From assembly GCA_019915135.1 (NCBI GenBank), contig JAHLMK010000015.1, forward strand, positions 620,001 through 684,000: a stretch of DNA of 64,000 bases, written 5' to 3'. The notes under the pieces were generated by a model. The model ran no database searches and was not told the origin of the DNA. It was given only the letters and a program-made list of their open reading frames with translations. Shown here piece by piece: positions 1 through 10,327 of this stretch. The position numbers and the translations under genes were made by a program. Each line of letters starts with the position of its first letter. Within the stretch, counting starts at the first letter, position 1. Source of the stretch: Strobilurus pachycystidiatus (taxonomy: Eukaryota; Basidiomycota; Agaricomycetes; Agaricales; Physalacriaceae).

Positions 1-3000
1 TTGCCCGTGGCGGAGTGAATGCGACTGTTGTGAGAGAATTCCGCAAAGGGAAGGTATTTGACCCAGTCGTCTTGTCGGTAGTTACAGAAAACGCGGAGGT
101 ATTGTTCAAGTTCTTGATTATAACGCTCGGTTTCGCCATCTGTTTGAGGATGGTAAGCCGTACTAAGCGCAGAGGTAATTCCTAGCTTAGCGTGAACGGC
201 TTGCATGACCTTGCTTGCAAACTGGGGACCACGATCAGAGATCATCTTGTCCCAGAGACCATAGCGTCGATAAACACCATCCACCAAGATATCAACCGTA
301 CCATCCGCATCAATGGTCTTGCGGCATGGAGATACAATTACCGTCTTGGTGAAGCGGTCAACAACACAATGGATAGCGTTATACCCTTCGCACTCGGGTA
401 GATCTGTAATGAAGTCGGTGGTGATAGTCCCAAAAGGGCGCTCGGGGATCTCGTTGGGTATAAGGGGAACATGTGCCGGATGATTCCTAGGTTTTGTCAT
501 CTGACAGGTAGCACAGCCATCGACATAGTCGCGAACAAAGACAGACATGCCTGGCCACCAGAATTCTCGACTGAGAAGTTCGTAGGTCTTGAAGCGTCCA
601 GGGTGTCCAGGACCAAGAGAGTCGTGGTGCATCTTGACAATGTCTCGGCGTAGTTGCAGGTCATCGGGAACATAGACCTTGCCACGGAAGAGAACTAGTC
701 CGTCTTCGTAGTTCCATTCCTGTAGATTTTTGACCAGCGAACGAGGACCATTGCGAAGAATGACTTCTAACGCACCACGGACCTCAGTGTCCTTATTTGG
801 ACATTCCCGAATACGTCGTCGCAGCTCAGCGTCTCCAACGGCTACAACTTCTCCGGGTCTGGTAGCGCGAATTCGGAAAAACTTTGGATCAAGGAGGATC
901 CTGTCGGTGTTGTCGTCATCGACCCCCTCTTTGTGATCCGCACGGCGGGAGAGTGGGTCACTACGGTTCTGAGTACCAGGTTTATGAGTGAGAGTGAAAT
1001 CAAAGCGAGTGAGGAATAGTGCCCAGCGAGCCTGTCGCCGGCTGAGTTTCTGCGAGTTGGCAAAATATTCAAGGTTCTTGTGGTCGGTGAGAATATCAAC
1101 TTGGTGTGCTGAACCTTCGAGGTACTGGCGCCAGGCTTCCAGAGCACGGATAATAGCGAGAAGTTCCTTGTCATGAATGTCATAATTGCGTTGAGGTTCA
1201 GAAAGGGACTTAGAGATGTAGGCGACAGGATGCCATTGGTCGTCGTTGCCTGTCTGGGATAGAATTCCGCCTGTGGCATAGTCTGAAGCATCTACTTCCA
1301 CACGATAGGGCTTGTCGGGGTTAGGCATGATAAGGACGGGTGACGATGTGAACGCATCTTTAAGTGCCTCGAAGGCCTCTTGACACTCCGGTTTCCAGAC
1401 CCATGGTTCGTCTTTCTTGGTGAGATCAAACAGGGGGCGCGCAATCCGAGAGAAACCTTCAATGAAACAACGGTAGAAATTCCCAAAGCCAAGGAATGAT
1501 TGGACGTCCTTGACATTCCGAGGTAACGGCCACTTGGCGACACCGTCTACCTTGACTGGGTCCATGCGAAGTTCATTATGAGAGATGATGAGTCCGAGGA
1601 ATTCAATAGACTCAGCTTCAAAGGTGCACTTCTCGGGCTTAGCATAGAGATCGTGCTCCTTCAGGCGCTGGAGAACCTGCAAGACAACCTTGCGGTGTTC
1701 TTCTAAGGTCTTGGTGAAGATCAAGATGTCGTCCATGTATACGACAACTTTGCCGGAGTCGATCAGGTCCTTGAGAATGGTATTCATCATTGCTTGAAAC
1801 GTGGCGGGAGAATTCATAAGACCAAAGAACATCACCAAGGGTTCAAACAGACCGCGGTTTGTCTTGAATGCGCCTTTCCACTCGTCTCCTTCCTTGATTC
1901 GGCAGTTGTTGTAGCCTTGACGAAGGTCTACCTTTGAAAAGTAACGAGCACCCTTGAGTTTATCAATCAATTCTCCAATGAGCGGGAGTGGGTACTCGTT
2001 CTTGATGGTGCCTTTGTTAAGTTCGCGATAATCCTGGACGGGGCGTAGTTTTCCGTCTTTCTTTTTAACAAAGAAGAAGGGACTCGCCATGGGGGACTTG
2101 GAAGGACGTATGTATCCTTTTGCCAGGTTTTCGTCGAGAAACGCGTCAAGTTCAGCTTGTTCAGTTGGAGACAATGGGTAGGTTTTGCATGGTTTTGGCT
2201 CGAAACCGGGTTTGAGATCAATGGCATGATCCCAGGGGCTGTGCTGGGGAAGCCGGTCCGATGTGTGCTTGTCAAAGACAGTGAGATAGGCATGATATTG
2301 AGAAGGAATACGCTCAGCGAGAGGACGGGTGTCCTTGGGCATTTGACTAGCTTCAGCAAGTTCCTGCGCCTTGCTAAATCCAGCACGTATTTGAATAGAG
2401 GGACCATCAGGAGTTTGTGGATCTCGCACCGGGCGGGGATAATCATCCCGAAACACTTGAGTGTACATCTGCTCTTCCCATTCTCTTGGGACCTCCACTT
2501 CTTCTTCATCGTCCTCGGTGAACAAGACGACGGGAATTTGAACCCGATTGTAAACGCGGGGTCGGATGCTTCGACGTTGTCCGGCTGTACGCTGGACTGG
2601 GACAGGCCGGAGGTTGCCTTTGCGATCCTTCCATTGAACTTGGTAGTCTCGATGGTGAAGACGAGGGTCGTGAGGAGAGCGTTTAGTGGGGATGGGAATG
2701 CGTTTGGCGTGAGCACGTACGTCAGTCACCGGGGGGTTGTTGAGGGTACAAGAGTTGGGACAGCGAGTGAAATCTATCTGGACACCAGCCCAGTCTATTT
2801 CTGGGTTGTGTTCGTCGAGCCAGTCAGTGCCAAGGATAACGTCGTGATCACCAATGTCAGTGACGTAGAGCTCGATTAGCTCTTCATGATAGGAATGACC
2901 GTCTCGGCTATAGATCCGGATGCGCTGGGTAGTATAGTGTCGGACCCAGCCCATAACGTTTTCGGTGCCGTCAACGTTGCGAACAGGGAAAGGGGAGGAA

Positions 3001-3173
3001 AGGGGCATGAGGGTGAAATGATGCTGGTTTGCATAGCGGGCGTTGATAATAATACCTTCAGCGCCGCTATCAATTAGAGCTTGTGCGACGATTCTTCTGC
3101 CAGTGATTTTGCCAATGAATTCAAGTTCCAGTGTGATCGAGGGTGTCTGTCGGTTCTGGGTGACTGCTGACAT
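1..3173 (-). CDS. pol: Pol polyprotein of Ty3/gypsy element (PR-RT-RH-IN), C-terminus off the edge
   Basis: This is one uninterrupted minus-strand frame of about 1057 codons, from an ATG at 3171-3173 to the left edge. Read directly, an aspartic protease motif ALIDSGAE is near 3063-3071. RT domain residues include VKKKDGKLRPVQDYRELN and YMDD at 1728-1739. The RNase H motif VEVDASDYATGG is near 1260-1290. The integrase zinc site (HHDSLGPGHPG then CATCQM) is near 520-620, and the DDE-region motif SDRGPQFAS is near 210-240. The enzyme copies element RNA to DNA and integrates it. The frame stays open upstream of this ATG to about the gag stop and differs from the gag frame. Pol could therefore be made by frameshifting or by reinitiation; the sequence does not say which. 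Confidence 0.93.
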   Translation of the reverse strand, partial: MSAVTQNRQTPSITLELEFIGKITGRRIVAQALIDSGAEGIIINARYANQHHFTLMPLSSPFPVRNVDGTENVMGWVRHYTTQRIRIYSRDGHSYHEELIELYVTDIGDHDVILGTDWLDEHNPEIDWAGVQIDFTRCPNSCTLNNPPVTDVRAHAKRIPIPTKRSPHDPRLHHRDYQVQWKDRKGNLRPVPVQRTAGQRRSIRPRVYNRVQIPVVLFTEDDEEEVEVPREWEEQMYTQVFRDDYPRPVRDPQTPDGPSIQIRAGFSKAQELAEASQMPKDTRPLAERIPSQYHAYLTVFDKHTSDRLPQHSPWDHAIDLKPGFEPKPCKTYPLSPTEQAELDAFLDENLAKGYIRPSKSPMASPFFFVKKKDGKLRPVQDYRELNKGTIKNEYPLPLIGELIDKLKGARYFSKVDLRQGYNNCRIKEGDEWKGAFKTNRGLFEPLVMFFGLMNSPATFQAMMNTILKDLIDSGKVVVYMDDILIFTKTLEEHRKVVLQVLQRLKEHDLYAKPEKCTFEAESIEFLGLIISHNELRMDPVKVDGVAKWPLPRNVKDVQSFLGFGNFYRCFIEGFSRIARPLFDLTKKDEPWVWKPECQEAFEALKDAFTSSPVLIMPNPDKPYRVEVDASDYATGGILSQTGNDDQWHPVAYISKSLSEPQRNYDIHDKELLAIIRALEAWRQYLEGSAHQVDILTDHKNLEYFANSQKLSRRQARWALFLTRFDFTLTHKPGTQNRSDPLSRRADHKEGVDDDNTDRILLDPKFFRIRATRPGEVVAVGDAELRRRIRECPNKDTEVRGALEVILRNGPRSLVKNLQEWNYEDGLVLFRGKVYVPDDLQLRRDIVKMHHDSLGPGHPGRFKTYELLSREFWWPGMSVFVRDYVDGCATCQMTKPRNHPAHVPLIPNEIPERPFGTITTDFITDLPECEGYNAIHCVVDRFTKTVIVSPCRKTIDADGTVDILVDGVYRRYGLWDKMISDRGPQFASKVMQAVHAKLGITSALSTAYHPQTDGETERYNQELEQYLRVFCNYRQDDWVKYLPFAEFSHNSRIHSATG

Positions 3174-3289
3174 TCGAAGTTCTTTGGGATGGGTACGCTC
3201 ACAAAGGGTTGATAACACAGAGAATCGATTGGTAAAATTTGTGACAGAATTGCGTACAGCTCCTCCTAACGTCGGGGTAGGGGAGCGCT

Positions 3290-4342
3290 CTAAAAATCCA
3301 GGCCAGCGACATCCTTCAAGAAAGCCAAGGCCTGCGCCTTTTCATCTCCCTGTAGGCCACGGAGCAAGTTGGCCGCGTTGCTAATCTGTTGAATTGCATC
3401 GGCAGACGATGCGGGAGCAGTGTCGGAGGAAGTGGGAACAGCCGTGACAGCGGCGGACGTGTCAGCGGCGCGAATGGTGCGGTTCGCGGCCGGAGCAGAT
3501 GCGCTGGTACCAAAGCGAGTAGGACAGTCCTTGGACATGTGGTTGGGGCCGCGGCATCTAAAGCAAGCGCCCTTCCTGCGAAGGATTTCGCGCTCCTCGG
3601 GGGTCAGCCTAGTCAAAGGAGAGGACGAGGTAGCACCTGTGTTACGGGATGCATCTACATCCATAGGTACTCCCATATCTTGAGCGGGAGCCGGGGCGCG
3701 CTGGGGCGGGGCACGAGGAGCGTAAATGCCGGGAGAGGAATGGGAGCGCTGTGTCCAGTTAGCCTTTTCAGCCTTGCGGGCTTCATAGGCATGCTGCATC
3801 TCAACAGCGCGGGTCTTGAACTTGTCAAGGGTATCGGGAATGGGGTAGGACATGCAGATTCGGTCCAAGAGACTGGGGTTCAAGCCGCGTTTGAAGAAGT
3901 AGAGTAACGAGCTTTCGTCAAACTGGGAGTCATCAGCGTAGCCATCAAAGGCAGTGATGAACTTATCAATTGAAGATAAGTCCTTTTCCTGGCGGATGGT
4001 CTCGATGGCGGTACGCGCAGCAGTGATTGGGTCGATGGCCGCATAGTCGGCTTTGAACTTCTCGATGATAGATGCCTGTGTGGTCCAGCGTTTGCTGGCA
4101 GCTGGGATGGTATTATCGTCCTGGTCGGCATCGTACTCTTTCATGCGGCGTTCTGCCCATTTACCGGCGAGAGGTCCCTTGAAATATGAAAGGAAGACCG
4201 AGACCTTCTCGATCTCAGTAGAATAGCGGGCGGTGTTCAGCCGCATGTGGTTGCGGTATTGGGCCAGCCATGTAGTGGATGTGGCGCGGTCGCCGACAAA
4301 GTCGTCAAGCTTAGCTCCACGCTCGCTGGGAATAGTAGTCAT
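3290..4342 (-). CDS. gag: Gag-like protein with CCHC zinc knuckle
   Basis: A 350-aa ORF begins at an ATG at 4342. It has a helical retrotransposon gag region over roughly residues 20-190 (FVGDRATSTTWLAQYRNH, then YFKGPLAGKWAERRM). A Pro/Ala linker follows, then one zinc knuckle CFRCRGPNHMSKDC (CX2CX4HX4C). It packages element RNA. The same frame stays open upstream to a TGA near 4903, with no further Met. That extension is acidic and Tyr/Glu-rich (KYYLELEEHQEAKRRLEE), followed by a Pro/Ser linker. The extension looks coding, so the ATG at 4342 may not be the native start (see the ORF at 4672-5166). Gag ends 117 bases before the first pol ATG. Confidence 0.85.
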   Translation of the reverse strand: MTTIPSERGAKLDDFVGDRATSTTWLAQYRNHMRLNTARYSTEIEKVSVFLSYFKGPLAGKWAERRMKEYDADQDDNTIPAASKRWTTQASIIEKFKADYAAIDPITAARTAIETIRQEKDLSSIDKFITAFDGYADDSQFDESSLLYFFKRGLNPSLLDRICMSYPIPDTLDKFKTRAVEMQHAYEARKAEKANWTQRSHSSPGIYAPRAPPQRAPAPAQDMGVPMDVDASRNTGATSSSPLTRLTPEEREILRRKGACFRCRGPNHMSKDCPTRFGTSASAPAANRTIRAADTSAAVTAVPTSSDTAPASSADAIQQISNAANLLRGLQGDEKAQALAFLKDVAGLDF

Positions 4343-4671
4343 GATAGGAGGGACTGGGTGAACTGGAAAAGATGGAGACGATGACCGAGAGGGATTGGAA
4401 GAGGAAGATGACGATGAAGACGGGGGAGTCGATGGTTCAGAGGGTTCAGGGTCTAAAGCAAGAGGTTGGGATTCAGGTGGTGAATTGTTCTGGACTGGGG
4501 ATGGAACTGGGGAGGTAGGAGCGGAGTTGAAGGTTGGTTCCGATGGGGCAGGAGACGGTGGAGCAGAGGGAACTGGGGTACGAGGTGCAGGTGAGCTTGG
4601 GGTCTGTGCGGGTAATTGTAACTCAGCTCGAGTGCGCTCTTCTAAACGCCTTTTAGCCTCCTGGTGCTCTT

Positions 4672-5166
4672 CTAGTTCGAGGTAGTACTTTTCTCCGTCT
4701 GATTCGAGGTAGTGCCAAGATTCGGGGAATTCTTCGTCTTCGGGCTCGTAGAAGATTTCTTGGGGTTGATACTCTTCGTCGAGCTGGAAGTACTTGCCCT
4801 GATGAAGGTAGGCGCCGGGAGGTGGTGTGGGAGGCGCTTCTTCTGCAGAGAAGCGGGCGATGATGGGAGGATAGGAGTGCGTGGACCGGTATCGGTGTCA
4901 CGCCAGAAACTGCGGTGATCTCCGCGATGACGAGCCCTAATAGCAGCCGGTAGAGTGTGAAAAAGGACTTCGCGGTGGGTTAACGTACGGGGAGTGGCAG
5001 CTGCAGTCTTCTTGAATACAAGGCGTGTGGGACGAGGTTGAGAGGCAGGTGTGGGGTCTGAGGTTGTGCGGTCGGCGGGCATGCGCCGAGCGAGGGTGTG
5101 AGGTGGGTGTAGAAGAGTCTGTTCTAGTGTCAAGACTGGTGCCCGAATACTAAGGCGACCACCCAA
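4672..5166 (-). CDS. N-terminal gag-region ORF, out of frame with the main gag
   Basis: A 164-aa ORF lies directly upstream of gag and overlaps its upstream extension in another frame. Its first 115 residues (ending near RGDHRSFWRDTDTGPRTP) have ordinary coding composition. After that the translation becomes low-complexity Ser/Thr/Lys, while the gag frame (AYLHQGKYFQLDEEYQ) becomes the better one. The most economical reading is that the ancestral Gag N-terminus lies here and the frames have been separated by an indel or are joined by a frameshift between about 4790 and 4900. No homologue is recognised. Confidence 0.5.
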   Translation of the reverse strand: MGGRLSIRAPVLTLEQTLLHPPHTLARRMPADRTTSDPTPASQPRPTRLVFKKTAAATPRTLTHREVLFHTLPAAIRARHRGDHRSFWRDTDTGPRTPILPSSPASLQKKRLPHHLPAPTFIRASTSSSTKSINPKKSSTSPKTKNSPNLGTTSNQTEKSTTSN

Positions 5167-5189
5167 GTCACAAACAAGACAGAGAAGAG

Positions 5190-5590
5190 GGATAGAGATT
5201 GAAGTATAAGATGTGGAGGAGTGTGTTGAGCTACAACAGTACTAGGAGCGACCAAGCAGTGAGTAGACGAAGAGAACAGACTGAGGAAACTAAAGGGAAG
5301 GGAGCTACTATATATATACAAAGTCCGTGGCTGTGTAGTAAGGAGGAGAACAATAAGACAATAGGAAGTCCTAATGTGGCGAGACAATAGGCGGGCCGGA
5401 GTAGAGACAATAGGCGGTCCGGAGTGGACCCAGGTGGTCATCAGACCACTGATGGACAGGTCTAGGCAATGCCAAGACGATGGATGCCAAGTGAATGTGG
5501 GCTAGGCCCAGGCCGAGGTGAATGAAGAGATGGGAGAATGTGGCGATGTCGGGAGTGGAGACGTGATGGAGGAAGCAGAATAGAGGCGTG
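5190..5590 (-). promoter_or_regulatory. Putative 5' LTR (U3-R-U5) of the gypsy element
   Basis: This is the non-coding stretch between the gag-region ORF and the F-box-like reading frame. It holds a TATATATATA block at about 5309-5321, suitable as a minus-strand TATA box. Upstream of it (higher coordinates) are two 23-bp direct repeats, 5381-5403 and 5404-5426 (core GAGACAATAGGCGG), with a third degenerate copy at about 5356-5380. This is the usual layout of U3 enhancer repeats upstream of a TATA box. Exact ends, primer-binding site and TG..CA termini were not defined because the partner LTR is off the window. Confidence 0.5.
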
Positions 5591-6998
5591 GTTCTTCCCA
5601 AAACACACGCCCAACTACGCGGAGTTTCTAAGGCCTGGTTTGCCGTGTCTACGTCCTTGGCCTTCACCACTATTCACATGAACGGCCCGTTGCTTACCTG
5701 GTCGCACCTTTCCGAGTCGGAAATGGATCGACTCTGTATGAAAACTTGGCGCAAGGAAATCGCTTGCGCTTGTTTCCTGGCTCGCGAAGGGTTGACCGCC
5801 TCAGTTCGTGACGTGATCCTTCGCCGCTGGCCTTTTGCCGCCAATCGTCCTTGTTGGTGGACTCCTGTTCTGCCAAACGTCGACCGGGTCAAGATAACCG
5901 GTTTCACCGATCCCTCCATGTCTTCCGTGACACTTTATCCTTTTTTCTACTTACCGGACACGGTCAAAGCTCTTCACCTCGAGTCCATTTCTTTTGGTAA
6001 TCACAGTCTCCAAAACCTTTTGTCACCTTGGTCCTCTTTGGAGGACCTGACGATGTACAACGTTGAGGGGGGTCACATTGTGCGCAGGTCTATTCCTATC
6101 CATTGCGGTTCTGCTCACGTTGTCTTTCCAGCAACCACCGGACAATTTCTACGAAACAGCTGGTCCTGGCTACAATCGGTGGATAGCCAATCATGGTCTC
6201 GATACCATCGCACGGCGTGAAGGCTTGGCCGCAACACCAATGGCATCCATTACTTCCATGGATTTGGACTTTACGCGTTCCTGTTATAACAATGCGATCC
6301 TGCCCTCCGATTCCGGCCTGCGCGATTTTTCTTCAGAATTGGTGGAGTCCATGGATCGCGCCTCACTCTTCCACAGGGACATCGACTTCATCATGCCCTC
6401 GGAGACCATGTTCCCCTGCAGAATATTTGCCAATCGTGTCACAAATCTTCGCGTCGCGGTCCACGACTTTCAATTTCCAGCTTTCAATCGCCTACTAGAA
6501 TGTACTGAGGTACTTCAAGTCATACAAATCAGGCTTCGTGAGCTTCCCTCTTTCTCTATGCTTCCTTCTATGGTTTCTTACTGTTGCCTAGTTTCGCCCG
6601 TTTTACCGAGCACCGCGAATCGTATTCGCTTGCCTATTTTACAGGACTTGGACACTGTGGCTTTTGATGTCTCTGCTCTCAACGTCAACGCCGCACTCTT
6701 GTTGCTGGAGCGGTGGCCATTCCCTGCGTCTGTCGATGCTGTATACATTCGTATCTGCGACGTCTCATGCGCCACTTTCCACGGCTTCGGGTCCGTGTTT
6801 TCTTACGACACATTGGGCTGGATCTACCAGCCTACCCCATTCAACCAAAACTCCCCTTTGCTGGTCGGTATCGGCCTCAATTCCCCTACGGTTATCTCAC
6901 ATTGCTCGGCATGCGTCGGTGTTTTCAGTACGATCATCACTGAAGCATCCACCCGCTTCCCCTCTATTCCTGATATGTATCTGGCTCCGCATGTTTGA
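5588..6998 (+). pseudogene. F-box/LRR-like protein, 5'-truncated at the gypsy element
   Basis: The frame opens at the retrotransposon edge in the middle of a domain (QLRGVSKAWFAVSTSLAFTT, typical of the end of an F-box-like region) and has no suitable ATG. One intron, about 6079-6131 (GTGCGC..CCAG), joins GGHI to QQPPDNFYETAG. The second exon runs to the stop at 6998. The protein aligns along its length with the next gene: HSLQNLL occurs in both, GPGYNRWIANHGLDTIA matches DAGRMWMSIHGLSTIA, and the intron position is the same. It is therefore a tandem paralogue that lost roughly its first 150 codons. It is probably not functional unless an upstream exon exists inside or beyond the element. Confidence 0.6.
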
Positions 6999-6999
6999 T

Positions 7000-7649
7000 T
7001 GTCTGTTATATTATCTCAAGCTGCCTCATATTTCAGTGTATATATATATATATATCACCAGTTGTTGGACTGCTGGTCTCTGCTGCTCCCTCGTCTAAAG
7101 TACCTATTTCAAACCACCAAATATATTACATAACAGACAACTGCTTGGACTGGGACCATGACAACTCAAAGCATGAGTACGCGGTCCGACATCACAAAAA
7201 GGATGGAGGCAACGTACCCGACACTACCGGGAGAACGAGTGCGACGCGACCGGCGACGCGACCGTTAGACAAGTTAGGGTGACGACAGACTCGACGAGGA
7301 GAGGACGACTCCATGACTCGATGGATTCGGCGTCCTATTGAATGAACTTCTACATGCTGGGCTAACGGCAGCTGTTTTGGCTCACGGCGAATCACCGGGC
7401 CGTTCTGTGATTGCCTTGGGTGATTGGCTTTAAGTATTATGTCCGCGGCACCCTTCCCTATTGCCACCGTGTACTGAAACGCTCCCTTCCTTCCGCTGTC
7501 ATCGACTTCGCCTTCACGTAATGTCGCGTCGGCGCCGCGACTGTTTCTGGTCGCATGTGCTTTCTTTTCCTCTATCTTCCACGCGGACACGGTTGGTTGG
7601 CTTGCATCCCCTCGTTCCCTTCTCCTGTCCCCTTTCTCTCATTCCCACC
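7000..7649. other. Intergenic, with TA microsatellite
   Basis: There is no gene here. A (TA)n run lies at 7039-7055. The rest is ordinary intergenic sequence and presumably contains the terminator of the truncated F-box-like gene and the promoter of the next gene. Confidence 0.6.
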
Positions 7650-9413
7650 ATGCTGGGAGACACGCCGGAAACCATTGATTTGGCCATTTCATCTATAAAG
7701 CGAAGTGCGTCGTTCTTGATCTCTGTTTTTTGGATGGTTTTGTTCACTATACCTTCTATTCACAGTGCAGCATCCCTGGCAACAGAAACTCCAGAATACT
7801 GTCCTAACCAGGGATTTAGCCCGCGCGCATCTTGAACACTACGCGTCGTCCTTTTTCGACCATCTCCGGCATTATTCCCCACAGGCTTATCCACTCCCCC
7901 GCCGTCTTGGAGTTCAACCTGCCCGTATCCGCTCCGGCGTCCTTGCCGCCGTTCTGAACGAGTACTTCGTTTCTGACGATGTTGCCGAGCGCGTCTATCC
8001 CCATCTCCCTGATTTGTATGCCGAGAATCCTCCCCTTGTCATTAGAAACTGGCTCGATGACGAGGGCGATTTCATCACGTCCACACTCACGCTTGACTGG
8101 TTGGAGCCGTGGCGTGTATACATCCCCACCGTACTGGAAGAGGTTCGCGACACCGCCGGTCGCGACATTTTGGCGCTCTGCTGCTTGTTGCGCCTCGACA
8201 AGAGTTTTACGCGTATCACAGAGCTAACTATGAGTAACTGGCCAGTACGTCCTGACCAGCCGTTCTGGGCTCTCGGTTATCTGTACTCCCTTGTTTCGCT
8301 TACGCTGAGCGAAATGGACTTGTATCCCAGCTTCATGGTGTCTGCATCGGTCAGACGCCTTGAAGTAAGCATGTGCTCGTTTATGGACGGTCACTCCCTT
8401 CAAAATCTCTTGTTTCCTCATTCGGTCTTGGACATCTTGACTTTTCACAACAATGTAGGGGGGGACATAGTCAGTTGTTCCCTCTTCATCTGCATGGTCC
8501 ATCGCTGTTGACAATCCTTTTCTCAGATCCCACCTCCTTCAGACTGTACCCATGCAGGGGACGCCGGAAGAATGTGGATGTCTATCCATGGTCTCTCTAC
8601 CATCGCTGAGACTGAAGCACGTCTACGCCGGACCGCTGCCACTGCCTATTCGCCTGCTCTGACCGTTCTTGACCTCTCCTACCTTTACGCGCCCAGTGGG
8701 TCGCTGGCCATGCCTGAGCTAGGCGATGATGGTTCTTGTCGCCGTTTGAAGTCCATCTGCCCGGCGGCGGATGTTCGCCATTCCATTTCTAGATTCATGC
8801 CGCCACATATGGCATTTCCTCATCGCGTCATGCTCTTCAATCTCACGAAGTTGACTGGTCATTTTCACGGTCACCAAATTGATTATCTTGAGGTTGTTTT
8901 GGAAGCGTGTACTCAGCACTTGGAATACCTATTCATTGCTTTCCGTACGTGGTCCTTCATTCTGATGACTAGTTCGTTGACGTGATTGTCTTTTCAGCTG
9001 CCTTCACCGAGCCTGGGTCGGTGGCTCGATTCAATTTCCCTCGGATGGTACAACTCCACACCTTCACCATCGAATTCATACCGGAGAACATGCCCCTTGC
9101 GTTCACATTACTGAAAACTTGGGCGTCCTACTCTCCTGACGTTCAAGTTACTCTGGCCCCGCTGTGGCTAGATCACATCCACTCTGTCCAGGCGTTCCTC
9201 GTTATTGACGGCATTTCTACTTTGGATGCCTTTGCCACTGACATTTTCACGTCTACGGTGGCCAACCGTCTTTTACCTCAGGAATGTGTACATTTTAGAT
9301 TTTCACGCCCCTTGCCCGAGTGCGTAGATTGTCCGTCTTGTGTCGAGTGTTTGGATTCCCTGGCTTCTGCTTGTTCTGATCATTTTCTGGATGTACGATT
9401 CGTTACTTCTTGA
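7650..9413 (+). CDS. F-box/LRR-like hypothetical protein (tandem paralogue of the 5.6-7.0 kb gene)
   Basis: Four exons are predicted: 7650-7704, 7766-8469, 8527-8944 and 8998-9413. Splicing keeps one frame throughout: exon 1 ends MLGDTPETIDLAISSIKR and exon 2 continues MQHPWQQKLQ. The protein is about 530 aa with leucine-rich repeat-like stretches (LTELTMSNWP, SLVSLTLSEMDLYP, LDILTFHNNVGGD). The layout resembles the fungus-expanded F-box/LRR-type proteins, which often serve as substrate receptors of SCF ubiquitin ligases. The N-terminal F-box itself is not clear, so function is inferred only from family resemblance. Three introns of 53-61 bp have GT..AG ends. Confidence 0.72.
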
Positions 9414-9501
9414 ACAACGGCCAATGATATACAGTACTGTTTTTGTTGGTGTTATTTCTGATATTGCTGGAATATATTAATTCTTGTCATCCCCTACTCC
9501 C

Positions 9502-9900
9502 TTAGGCAGCCATCTCCCCCGTTTCCGCCTCTCCGTGGTTGCTTGTTGTCTCTGAGTATGATGGGGGTGGGTTCTGATCGTAGATGGGGGTGTACTGTCT
9601 CGCTTGCGAGGAAGTCCGCGGGGCTGCGTAGGGAGGGGGGTCGTCACTGTACGGCGGAAGTTCCGCGCTCGCCAATTCAAGGGATGCTGCTTCGCCGAAC
9701 GCGTCGGTTCCCTGTGTAAGCAGGCGGGTCCGTACCCTCGGGTGTGTTGTCGTCACACTATCCCATGCCCTGCGCGGCGGATCTATTTCTCCCGGCTCCA
9801 GACCTTCCGTCAGCGCATCAAGAGCGTGCCATCTTCGAGCTCTTGCCTGCACCCGTCTTTCTGCAGCGGTCATTCCATCTTGTGCGATAGAGCGTGTCAT
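9502..9900 (-). CDS. Short protein with three PPxY/LPxY-like motifs (probable terminal exon)
   Basis: A 132-aa minus-strand frame. The N-terminal third is basic and helical (TAAERRVQARARRWHALDAL). The C-terminal part has LPPYSDD, PPPYAAP and PPSYSET, matching PPxY WW-domain ligands; such motifs recruit NEDD4/Rsp5-type ubiquitin ligases. The reading frame continues a little upstream, so this may be the last exon of a longer gene. No family is recognised. It lies downstream of, and on the same strand as, the 10.3-11.3 kb gene and could be part of it. Confidence 0.45.
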   Translation of the reverse strand: MTRSIAQDGMTAAERRVQARARRWHALDALTEGLEPGEIDPPRRAWDSVTTTHPRVRTRLLTQGTDAFGEAASLELASAELPPYSDDPPPYAAPRTSSQARQYTPIYDQNPPPSYSETTSNHGEAETGEMAA

Positions 9901-10327
9901 TGCAAGTACCGCGTTGTCGAACTAGATGACGAATATTCAAGGGCATCCGCTTTATGTATGCTTTTCGATGCACACCTTCGAGCGTCATTCGGTCGTCTAT
10001 GCGATGGCAGATGATCGTACACATAGTCTTCTGAACTGACAGGCAGCGACAGAGTCCCGTATAAACTGGAAAATCAACTGCCGACTACCACCACGTGGTG
10101 ATGTAGACGTGACGGCAATATTTTCGATCGGTCCGACGACTTCTTCTTCTGATCTGAACGATGCTCTGATGTTCTGGCTGGATATCACTAGTCTTTATGA
10201 CATTCAATATTCGAACTTCCTCTTCAAGCTGCTCCTATTCCCCTCTGCACTCTTCTTAATTGCTTTTCCGTGGTCTTCGTCTGCGTGGCGGGCTCGTTTG
10301 GCGTCCTATTCTTGATTTAGTAAGTGT

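Larger units (their letters stand above)
1..5590 (-). mobile_element. Ty3/gypsy LTR retrotransposon, partial (3' end beyond left edge)
   Basis: Reading on the minus strand from about 5590 to 1, the order is putative LTR/leader, gag, then pol with protease, reverse transcriptase, RNase H and integrase. This is the Ty3/gypsy order, with integrase last. The 3' end and 3' LTR lie outside the window, so LTR identity and target duplications cannot be tested. The 5' boundary is placed only approximately: an F-box-like reading frame begins at about 5588 with its N-terminal part missing, which suggests insertion into that gene. The pol frame has no stop in more than 3 kb, so the copy may be young. Confidence 0.88.

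Noticed and set aside
1967..2716. 249-codon minus-strand frame within the retroelement
   Set aside because: All protease, RT, RNase H and integrase motifs are in a different minus-strand frame that is open throughout. This one is an overlapping shadow.
2157..2879. 240-codon plus-strand frame
   Set aside because: It is antisense to the protease/RT part of pol and lacks any motif; it follows from codon bias of the true strand.
3389..3907. 172-codon Gly/Ser/Ala-rich plus-strand frame
   Set aside because: It is antisense to the gag linker and zinc knuckle.
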